In this document: piece by piece, positions 14,601 to 20,670 of the stretch | How positions within the stretch are numbered: the stretch's first letter is position 1 | Layout of the letters: every line of letters starts with the position of its first letter | NCBI GenBank assembly: GCA_023266435.1 | Contig: JAHFQF010000012.1 | Coordinates: forward strand, 1 to 20,670 | Direction: 5' to 3' | From: Legionellales bacterium | GTDB taxonomy: Bacteria > Pseudomonadota > Gammaproteobacteria > Berkiellales > Berkiellaceae | Length of the DNA stretch: 20,670 nucleotides | Translations under genes and position numbers: made by a program | Notes under the pieces: generated by a model | Seen by the model: the letters and a program-made list of their open reading frames with translations, nothing else | What the model was told of the DNA's origin: nothing | The model's database searches: none

Positions 14601-15656
14601 TTAGGGCAGAAAACGATAACGTAACACAGACTCTGTTGGCCCTGTCTGGACGGGCACCAAATGGCGATCTAAAGCCACTGCTTGTTTAAAGGTCGGCACA
14701 TCACCCGTTGGCAAAATCCACACGGTACAAGTATCACCGGATAACTTCGCCACTCGCACAGCGCGCACTTGAGGCAGCTGCTGTAAATAACGCATGACTT
14801 GCAAATACTGTTGATACTCCGACAAGGCGACCACTTCGATGAGCAGCCCTTCTGATGTCGTGCGTTGATTTTGCATAGCAAAGCGTGGTCCTAAACGCTC
14901 TGCCAATCCTTGCAGGCCTGTTTGTAGCATGCTTGAAAAGTCTGCAGCCTGGGTTTCCCAGCTATCTGCCTCTTCATTGATGATTAGCTTCCAAGTCGCT
15001 TTCCAAGAATCATTAGCTGTGTTGCTTAATCGCCCCATTAAAAGTGCATCACTGCCATAACGCGCGGAGGCTTGTTGTACCCCTTCTGGAGATTGTTCCC
15101 AGACTTCCGTGACCGTAATTTGTGACACTTCGCTTAAGTCTAAGACAGGGATTGCCAGCGGGATGCCCCAAGTTTTTGCTAAGGCTTGTAATTGATCCAT
15201 CAACTCTGGATCAGTTTCTGTTCCTAATAAATGTTTAGGCTGATTTGGACCTTCCATGGCTAACCACATCATGGTGAGAGGCCGATTGGCCGGCCAAATG
15301 GGTAGCTTCATACGGGTTGCCAAGGCATTAATGGCATCGGGTTGAAATTGGACCGCCAATTGGAGTGTTTTATTTCCTGCACCAGCGGACATCATTTCTT
15401 GGTATTGAAATAATTTGACATAGTTTTCTGGGCTTTCCATGGCGGAGCGCAACTGGCTATGAGTTGCCGGGACACTAGAGCCACTTACCTTAATTAATAC
15501 TTGTTGTAACGCGCTGGCCAGGGCTTGTTGTCGCTCTTCGGCGCTACGTGAGGCAACCGTGACGCTGGCCTCATATAAGTCGGTTATCAAAATTGATTTA
15601 ACAGACCCAATCCACAAGCACACTATAAATAATATGCATCTTCTGATAGCCGACAT
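14601..15656 (-). CDS. DUF2066 family exported protein
   Basis: The ATG at 15656, preceded by AAAGGA, gives 351 residues; ten further codons upstream lack a ribosome binding site. An N-terminal hydrophobic segment (MSAIRRCILFIVCLWIGSVK) acts as signal peptide or anchor. The following ITDLYEASVTVASRSAEERQ and ALQQVLIKVSGSS are the hallmark start of DUF2066 proteins, with the later RYGSDALLMGRL and WKATWKLIINEEADSWE blocks. The molecular role is not established. Genes of this family typically stand divergent to purM and upstream of hda, exactly as here. The C-terminal half (LLIEVVALSEYQQYLQVMRY) may form a small beta-alpha domain. Confidence 0.88.
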   Translation of the reverse strand: MSAIRRCILFIVCLWIGSVKSILITDLYEASVTVASRSAEERQQALASALQQVLIKVSGSSVPATHSQLRSAMESPENYVKLFQYQEMMSAGAGNKTLQLAVQFQPDAINALATRMKLPIWPANRPLTMMWLAMEGPNQPKHLLGTETDPELMDQLQALAKTWGIPLAIPVLDLSEVSQITVTEVWEQSPEGVQQASARYGSDALLMGRLSNTANDSWKATWKLIINEEADSWETQAADFSSMLQTGLQGLAERLGPRFAMQNQRTTSEGLLIEVVALSEYQQYLQVMRYLQQLPQVRAVRVAKLSGDTCTVWILPTGDVPTFKQAVALDRHLVPVQTGPTESVLRYRFLP

Positions 15657-15726
15657 GATATTTCCTTTTCTTGCGTAAACGCTCAATCCGTTGCTCCAAC
15701 GGTCAATGGCGTCAGATATATGCGCT

Positions 15727-15832
15727 GAGGTGGCAGCCTACTCCGCATTTTCCCTACTTCACTCGCAAACTCGCCTCTGATGAGGCTCAAACACGAGCTC
15801 GTTCACGGAAAAATCCTTCGGTCTGCCACCTC
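15727..15832. repeat. Long imperfect palindrome, 106 bp, MITE-like
   Basis: Outer arms GAGGTGGCAG (15727-15736) and CTGCCACCTC (15823-15832) are perfect complements. The centre holds GCCTC-TGAT-GAGGC (15773-15786) with the same symmetry axis; the sequence between pairs only partly. A separate hairpin CCGTTG-CTC-CAACGG sits at 15688-15702. It occupies most of the 279-bp divergent gap before purM. No target duplication is obvious, so it may be an old repeat element or a folded leader. Confidence 0.6.
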
Positions 15833-15854
15833 CAATACGCCCATTATCCTTAAA

Positions 15855-15882
15855 TTGACGCCAGTGCTTGAACGGTTACAAT
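15855..15882 (+). promoter_or_regulatory. Candidate promoter of purM-purN
   Basis: TTGACG (15855-15860) and TACAAT (15877-15882) each match consensus at five of six bases, with 16-bp spacing, 53 bp before the purM ATG. No PurR-type operator was recognised by eye. Confidence 0.6.
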
Positions 15883-15935
15883 ATTTGAGTAAATTTGTTA
15901 GAATCACTGCTTTGCATTATACAAGAGTTTACCTC

Positions 15936-16991
15936 ATGACCAATGGTTTGTCTTATCGAGATGCTGGTGTCGATATCGAAGCGGGCAATAGCCTAGTGGA
16001 AAACATTAAACCTTTTGCTAAAAAAACCCTTCGTCCTGAAGTCATAGGGGGTTTAGGAGGCTTTGGTGCCCTGTTTGCCTTTCCGCATGACAAGTATCAG
16101 CAACCTATTTTAGTGTCTGCAACCGACGGGGTCGGGACTAAGCTCAAATTAGCCATTGAATACCAACGCCATGAAACCATCGGCATTGATTTAGTCGGCA
16201 TGAACGTCAATGACGTCGTGGTCATTGGCGCAGAGCCTTTATTTTTTCTGGATTATTTCGCGACAGGTAAGCTGGACGTTGACACCGCAACCACAGTCAT
16301 TGCTGGGATCGCAGCAGGCTGTGAACAAGCCGGCTGTGCTCTGATCGGCGGAGAAACTGCAGAAATGCCTGGCATGTACCATGGTAAAGATTATGATCTC
16401 GCAGGCTTTTGTGTGGGTGCTGTAGAGAAATCAGCCATTGCCGATGGCAAAAATATCATCCCTGGCGATGTGTTGATTGGATTAAACTCCAGCGGACCTC
16501 ATAGCAACGGCTACTCCTTAATTCGAAAAATATTATCGCAAGTCGATGTCCCTGCAGATCAAATCCAAGTGGCCGGCAAATCTTTATTAGAACAACTGTT
16601 AGCACCCACGTGTATTTATGTGAAGTGTTTATTAGCGCTGCATGCACAAACACTTTTCAAAGGTGCAGCACACATCACAGGTGGCGGTTTTCAAGAAAAT
16701 ATTCCACGTATGTTACCAACAGACGTTTCTGTGACCATAGATTGCGAAGCGTGGTCCTTGCCTCCCGTCTTTCAATGGTTGCGCGAAAAGGGCCAAATCG
16801 AAACCGACGAGCTTTTAAGAACCTTCAATTGCGGCATCGGGATGATTTTGGCTGTGTCACCACAGCATGTGTCTACTGTCCAAACACTCTGTCAGACTTT
16901 TGGTCATACTGCGACCATCATTGGCCAAGTTGAAAATTCACAAACACAGCGTGTGAATTTTCAAGGGCAGTTGAAATGCTCAGACTGGTAA
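15936..16991 (+). CDS. purM: Phosphoribosylformylglycinamidine cyclo-ligase (AIR synthetase)
   Basis: PurM closes the imidazole ring of FGAM with ATP to give AIR, step five of purine synthesis. The ATG at 15936 gives 351 residues beginning MTNGLSYRDAGVDIEAGN, the conserved family start, and the promoter lies between it and an earlier in-frame ATG at 15780. Family motifs are IGGLGGFGALF, SATDGVGTKLKLA (61-73), GIDLVGMNVNDVVV (83-96), LIGGETAEMPGMYHG (136-150), LNSSGPHSNGYSLIRK (183-198) and HITGGGFQENIPR. It overlaps purN by 16 bp, so the two are translationally coupled. Confidence 0.97.
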   Translation: MTNGLSYRDAGVDIEAGNSLVENIKPFAKKTLRPEVIGGLGGFGALFAFPHDKYQQPILVSATDGVGTKLKLAIEYQRHETIGIDLVGMNVNDVVVIGAEPLFFLDYFATGKLDVDTATTVIAGIAAGCEQAGCALIGGETAEMPGMYHGKDYDLAGFCVGAVEKSAIADGKNIIPGDVLIGLNSSGPHSNGYSLIRKILSQVDVPADQIQVAGKSLLEQLLAPTCIYVKCLLALHAQTLFKGAAHITGGGFQENIPRMLPTDVSVTIDCEAWSLPPVFQWLREKGQIETDELLRTFNCGIGMILAVSPQHVSTVQTLCQTFGHTATIIGQVENSQTQRVNFQGQLKCSDW

Positions 16992-17629
16992 TACTTGCAT
17001 CAGGCAGAGGCAGTCATTTTGACAACATCGTACAACTGAGCCAACAGCAAGCTGGTACGCTCAATATAGCAGCTCTGCTGTGCGACAATCCTACCGCCCC
17101 CGTGATCGATAAAGCACGGCAGGCGGGTATTTCTGTTTCGGTTGCCGAACCGAATCAAAAAACACGCGCCATTGAAACCACTTTTTTACAAGAGATAGCC
17201 GACAAACAACCTGAGGTTGTTTTATTGGCTGGGTACATGCGCTTACTGTCGCGCCACTTCATTGAGGCCTGTCCAGTACCGATTCTTAACATACACCCGA
17301 GTTTGCTGCCCAAATATAAAGGCCTACACACGCATGCTCAAGTCTTAGCAACTCAAGATCGGATGCATGGGGCAACCGTACATGTGGTGACGCCTCAGTT
17401 AGATGACGGCCCACTGATTGCTGCTGCACAATTACCTATCTTAACCACAGACACACCAGAAAGTTTAGCTGCTCGCCTCTTACCTTTAGAGCATCGTTTA
17501 TATGCTTGTGTCATAGGTTGGTTGGCTGGAAAACGATTATACTGGAACTATGAGCACAGGCAGTTTATGTTTGATCAACAGCCGCTACCTCCCCATGGCT
17601 TAGCCTTTGAGGAGTACGGTTCAGAGTAA
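16976..17629 (+). CDS. purN: Phosphoribosylglycinamide formyltransferase 1
   Basis: PurN transfers a formyl group from 10-formyl-tetrahydrofolate to GAR, step three of purine synthesis. The 217-residue protein has the N-terminal LVILASGRGSHFDNI block and the formyltransferase site ILNIHPSLLPKYKGLHTH, with catalytic Asn105 and His107. The third catalytic residue is Asp143 in PQLDDGP. Two departures are notable: GSH where most PurN have GSN, and DDGP for the usual DGGP. Both lie beside active-site or substrate-binding positions, but the catalytic triad is intact. The start overlaps the end of purM, and the next gene begins 12 bp after its stop, so all three form one operon. Confidence 0.96.
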   Translation: MLRLVILASGRGSHFDNIVQLSQQQAGTLNIAALLCDNPTAPVIDKARQAGISVSVAEPNQKTRAIETTFLQEIADKQPEVVLLAGYMRLLSRHFIEACPVPILNIHPSLLPKYKGLHTHAQVLATQDRMHGATVHVVTPQLDDGPLIAAAQLPILTTDTPESLAARLLPLEHRLYACVIGWLAGKRLYWNYEHRQFMFDQQPLPPHGLAFEEYGSE

Positions 17630-17641
17630 GGTTTGTTTACG

Positions 17642-18376
17642 ATGACAGATTGGCGCTCCTTTTGGCTATGCTCTCTGTTAGCAATTATGCTAATTTGGTT
17701 TAAGACCCAACCTGCGTATGCCGGCATTGCAACAGATCCTTCCCCTTTACCTGAATACACTGCCAAGTACTCTGTCATCTGGCATGGTTTTGTTGCGGGT
17801 TATTCTTTACATAGTTTGTTACGCCAAGAAGACGGCAGTTATTTTTTTAAAGCCGAGACAGAGCCTAGATTTGGTTTTTTGCCCTATGAATATTATGAAC
17901 ATGCCAAATTTTACTGGCGCAACCAAACCATTGTCCCTTTAGAGTATGCTTTTGATAGCCAAGAAGGCATTCGCTTTAAAAAAGGCAAACTGTCTTTTAA
18001 TTGGGACACACGTCAAGTCACGAATGACATACAAGGTAAACCCTGGAAACTCGCCATCAATGAGGGCACCCAAGATAAGATCACGCACACACTGCTCATG
18101 CGCCGAGATGTCGGAGACGGGAAAAAAACCATTACGTATCCTGTGGCAGATGGTGGCTTCGTCAAAGAATATCACTTCGAGGTCTTAGGTGATGAAGTGA
18201 TTCAAACTCCTATAGGAGAATTAAACACAACCAAAGTACACTTTCAGCGGGAAGAAAAAGGCACTACCCTCTGGCTCGCAAAAGATCACCATTATATTTT
18301 GGCGCGCATTCAACAATTCCGTAAGGACAAAAAAATCGGTGAAGGCGAAATTGTGGCTTTAGAGGTTGCCTCTTAA
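17642..18376 (+). CDS. DUF3108 family exported protein
   Basis: The ATG at 17642 has AAGG ten bases upstream; a TTG three codons earlier is less likely. The 244-residue product has a signal peptide (MTDWRSFWLCSLLAIMLIWF, cleavage probably after AYA at residue 27) and so should be periplasmic. Mature features LPEYTAKYSVIWHGFVAGYS, YFFKAETEPRFG, ITYPVADGGFVKEYHFEVLG and TPIGELNTTKVHFQREE are typical of DUF3108, a lipocalin-like beta-barrel family of unknown role that is often the third gene after purM-purN. It ends in a 4-bp tail-to-tail overlap with dcd. Confidence 0.88.
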   Translation: MTDWRSFWLCSLLAIMLIWFKTQPAYAGIATDPSPLPEYTAKYSVIWHGFVAGYSLHSLLRQEDGSYFFKAETEPRFGFLPYEYYEHAKFYWRNQTIVPLEYAFDSQEGIRFKKGKLSFNWDTRQVTNDIQGKPWKLAINEGTQDKITHTLLMRRDVGDGKKTITYPVADGGFVKEYHFEVLGDEVIQTPIGELNTTKVHFQREEKGTTLWLAKDHHYILARIQQFRKDKKIGEGEIVALEVAS

Positions 18377-18939
18377 GCGATGGGTAAAGTCACGCCTTGC
18401 TGGCCTTGGTATTTACCGCCCCGATCTAAATACGATGTTTCACAAACCTCATCGGACTCTAAAAAAAGCATTTGTGCTACGCCTTCATTAGCATAAATCT
18501 TTGCAGGCAGTGGTGTTGTGTTAGAAAACTCTAACGTAACGTGCCCCTCCCATTCTGGCTCAAGCGGCGTGACATTCACAATGATGCCGCAACGCGCATA
18601 GGTAGACTTCCCCAAACAGATCGTTAATACATTCCGGGGAATTCTAAAATACTCGACCGTACGTGCCAAGGCAAACGAGTTGGGTGGAATAATACAGATG
18701 TTCGCTTTGATATCTATAAAACTACTTTTATCAAAGTTTTTTGGATCAACGATGCCAGAATGTACGTTAGTAAAAATTTTAAACTCTTCTGCACAACGTA
18801 CGTCATAGCCATAGCTTGATGTCCCATAAGAGACTACTTTTTGGCCATCTACGTAGCGAACTTGTGACCCCACAAATGGCTCGATCATCTTGTGCTCGGC
18901 CGCCATCTTACAGATCCATTTGTCAGATTTGATTGCCAT
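18373..18939 (-). CDS. dcd: dCTP deaminase
   Basis: Dcd deaminates dCTP to dUTP, the main source of dUMP for thymidylate synthesis in proteobacteria. The 188-residue length is typical. Conserved blocks are SYGTSSYGYDVR (37-48), IPPNSFALARTVEYFRIPRN (84-103), CLGKSTYARCGI (108-119) with Ser112 and Arg116, and EPEWEGHVTLEFSNTTPLP (127-145) with the catalytic Glu137. The C-terminal GKYQGQQGVTLP closes over the nucleotide. The ATG has AAGG seven bases upstream. It lies 9 bp downstream of apbC on the same strand, an arrangement shared with relatives, so the two are co-transcribed. Confidence 0.97.
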   Translation of the reverse strand: MAIKSDKWICKMAAEHKMIEPFVGSQVRYVDGQKVVSYGTSSYGYDVRCAEEFKIFTNVHSGIVDPKNFDKSSFIDIKANICIIPPNSFALARTVEYFRIPRNVLTICLGKSTYARCGIIVNVTPLEPEWEGHVTLEFSNTTPLPAKIYANEGVAQMLFLESDEVCETSYLDRGGKYQGQQGVTLPIA

Positions 18940-18948
18940 CGCTCGCCC

Positions 18949-20022
18949 TTACTTATTTAATACGATTTTTGGTATGTTGGCAGAATAATCCCTTGCTTGC
19001 AACGCCAACTGTCTACTCACGGCTAACGCCAACTCACGATAAGCCAAAGCAAGCTCGCTATCCGGATTGCTAACAATCGCAGGCATGCCGTCTGATAAAG
19101 TTTGCACGGCGGCATCTAATGGTAGCTGCGCCAAGACAGGAATATGGAATTTGGCTGCCATACTAGCTGCAGCCCCCTCACCAAATAACGCATGCACTTT
19201 ATCACAGTGATCACATTGAAAATGATGCATATTCTCTACAATACCCAAGACCGGAATTTGTACTTTTTGCATCATCGCAATCGCTTTGGTCGCATCAATT
19301 TGTGCTAACTGTTGTGGTGTTGTGACCACCACACTGGCTGTCACGGGAAGCTTTTGCGCCATGGTTAATTGGATGTCCCCAGTGCCCGGTGGTAAATCCA
19401 AAATCAAATAGTCCATGGGTAACCAATCCGTCTCGTCCAATAACTGTAACAAGGCACCGGACACCATGGGCCCTCGCCAAATCACAGGGTTATCTGCGTC
19501 AATCAGCGCCCCAATTGAAATCATCTGCACACCATAGCGCATAATAGGCTGAATTTTGTGATTCAGCACCACCGCTTTTTCCGGTGTATTAAATAAGGTG
19601 GGGATACTAGGACCATAGATATCCGCATCGAGTAATCCCACTCGGCAATTCAATTGCGCTAATGCCAGCGCTAAATTGGCAGCAATTGTAGACTTACCAA
19701 CCCCACCCTTGCCTGAGGCTACCGCAATGATGTTCTTGATTCCCGATTTAGGGGCCGTTTTAGTTTGTACTTTAAAGGTAGGAATGGCAGAAACCCACTC
19801 AATCACAACAGGCAGATCACTCAACCTCACTAACTCGGATTTGATTGTCTTTTCGATCGCACCCTTATCAAACTGTGTTGGATATCCAAGTTGTATAGAT
19901 AGTTTGATCGCATCTGGGGTGATCTCCACTTTTTGAATGGCTTTATAGGCCGAAAGTGGCTGTGCAGTGACTGGATGCAAGCATGCTTCCAGCTGAGATT
20001 TGATGTCATTTTGTGTTATCAT
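18949..20022 (-). CDS. apbC: Iron-sulfur cluster carrier protein ApbC (Mrp/NBP35 family)
   Basis: ApbC binds and transfers 4Fe-4S clusters to apo-proteins using a P-loop ATPase. The 357-residue protein has an N-terminal MIP18/DUF59-type domain (about residues 1-85) followed by the ATPase. Key parts are the deviant Walker A SGKGGVGKST (103-112), LLDADIYGPSIP (130-141), the LDLPPGTGDIQLT block (209-220) and the cluster-binding CxxC Cys270/Cys273 in HHFQCDHCDKV. The ATG at 20022 has AAGGTG four bases upstream. The gene is divergent from metG across 103 bp, as in E. coli, and leads a transcript with dcd. Confidence 0.96.
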   Translation of the reverse strand: MITQNDIKSQLEACLHPVTAQPLSAYKAIQKVEITPDAIKLSIQLGYPTQFDKGAIEKTIKSELVRLSDLPVVIEWVSAIPTFKVQTKTAPKSGIKNIIAVASGKGGVGKSTIAANLALALAQLNCRVGLLDADIYGPSIPTLFNTPEKAVVLNHKIQPIMRYGVQMISIGALIDADNPVIWRGPMVSGALLQLLDETDWLPMDYLILDLPPGTGDIQLTMAQKLPVTASVVVTTPQQLAQIDATKAIAMMQKVQIPVLGIVENMHHFQCDHCDKVHALFGEGAAASMAAKFHIPVLAQLPLDAAVQTLSDGMPAIVSNPDSELALAYRELALAVSRQLALQARDYSANIPKIVLNK

Positions 20023-20125
20023 AGGGCACCTTTTTGGGAGATATCGCCCCAGTACTAACTAATTTGCCTAAAATCAATGGCCAAAATACTGCTGGGACGC
20101 TGACCTTTTTAGAGCAGAGAGTACC

Positions 20126-20670
20126 ATGACGTCTAATAAAAGAAAAATTTTAGTCACCGCAGCCTTACCCTATGCCAATGGGCCACTCCACCTAGGACAC
20201 ATGGTGGAATTCATCCAAACAGATATCTGGGTGCGCTTCCAACGGTTACGGGGACATACTTGTTATTTCATTTGCGGTAGTGACGCACATGGCACCCCCA
20301 TCATGCTCAATGCAGAAAAACAAGGACTCACCCCTGAAGCCTTAGTCTCAAAAATCAATCAAGAGCATCAACGCGATCTCAAACAGTTTCATATTGCGCT
20401 GGATTCTTTTTATACAACACACTCTGCTGAAAACCAGTATTTTTGTGATTTGATTTATGGGCGCTTACAAGCCAACGGAGATATTCGCTGCGAAGAAATC
20501 TTGCAAGCCTTTGATGCTGAAAAAAATATGTTCCTGCCCGATCGCTATGTCAAAGGCAGCTGCCCCAAATGCAAAGCCCCTGATCAATACGGGGATGCTT
20601 GCGAGGTCTGTGGTGCAACGTATTCACCCTTAGATCTCATCGATCCACGCTCCGTGTTAACCAACACAGC
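20126..20670 (+). CDS. metG: Methionyl-tRNA synthetase, 3' end outside window
   Basis: MetG charges tRNA-Met for initiation and elongation. The first 181 residues are visible. The class I HIGH-type motif is PYANGPLHLGH (residues 15-25), followed by CGSDAHGTPIML (50-61). The zinc knuckle is CPKC (Cys146, Cys149) and CEVC (Cys159, Cys162), followed by SPLDLIDPRSVL. The KMSKS loop and anticodon domain lie beyond the window. The ATG at 20126 has an AGAGAG-type ribosome binding site. A weak TTGCCT (20064-20069) with AATACT (20085-20090) may be the promoter. Confidence 0.96.
   Translation, partial: MTSNKRKILVTAALPYANGPLHLGHMVEFIQTDIWVRFQRLRGHTCYFICGSDAHGTPIMLNAEKQGLTPEALVSKINQEHQRDLKQFHIALDSFYTTHSAENQYFCDLIYGRLQANGDIRCEEILQAFDAEKNMFLPDRYVKGSCPKCKAPDQYGDACEVCGATYSPLDLIDPRSVLTNT

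Noticed and set aside
15780..15935. Upstream N-terminal extension of purM
   Set aside because: The added residues cross a palindrome and the promoter, and PurM homologues begin at the sequence starting at 15936.

Overview
The window reads as the chromosome of a gammaproteobacterium of moderate G+C. Core genes sit in gammaproteobacterial order: rluD-pgeF near a divergent bamD, hda and a DUF2066 gene divergent from purM-purN, and apbC-dcd divergent from metG. Mixed among them are Ala-rich membrane-hairpin proteins, a degenerate ankyrin-type protein and proteins with disordered or coiled-coil tails. That mix is typical of host-associated Legionellales/Coxiellaceae-type bacteria, but the placement is an inference; no rRNA or secretion gene is present to confirm it.

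Layout. 1-891 (-): an unidentified large protein running off the left edge. 987-2607 (-): pgeF and rluD, overlapping. 2653-6140 (-): three accessory genes (unknown protein, exported pentapeptide-repeat protein, ankyrin-like protein) plus a 144-bp MITE-like element lying exactly on a stop codon. 6260-7006 (+): bamD. 7007-7293: a gene-free stretch full of inverted repeats. 7294-8007 (-): acylphosphatase and a TlpA-like lipoprotein, abutting. 8066-8665 (+): a WrbA-type flavoprotein, ending at a strong bidirectional terminator. 8770-13641 (-): four accessory genes whose products share a hydrophobic hairpin module, present once, three times, once (diverged) and once (very diverged). 13686-15656 (-): hda and a DUF2066 protein. 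15936-18376 (+): purM, purN and a DUF3108 protein. 18373-20022 (-): dcd and apbC. 20126 to the end (+): start of metG.

How the genes work together. The core genes cover ribosome modification (rluD), outer-membrane assembly (bamD), initiation control (hda), purine synthesis (purM/purN), dUMP supply (dcd), Fe-S carriage (apbC) and Met-tRNA charging (metG). The accessory genes occupy two blocks: one splits the usual rluD/bamD divergent pair, the other lies between hda and the wrbA/acyP neighbourhood. The 8770-13641 block is the most unusual part: a small family of proteins built from a roughly 60-residue double-helix hairpin joined to variable coiled-coil or acidic tails. This resembles the bilobed membrane domains of inclusion or effector proteins in intracellular bacteria, but no function can be assigned from sequence alone.
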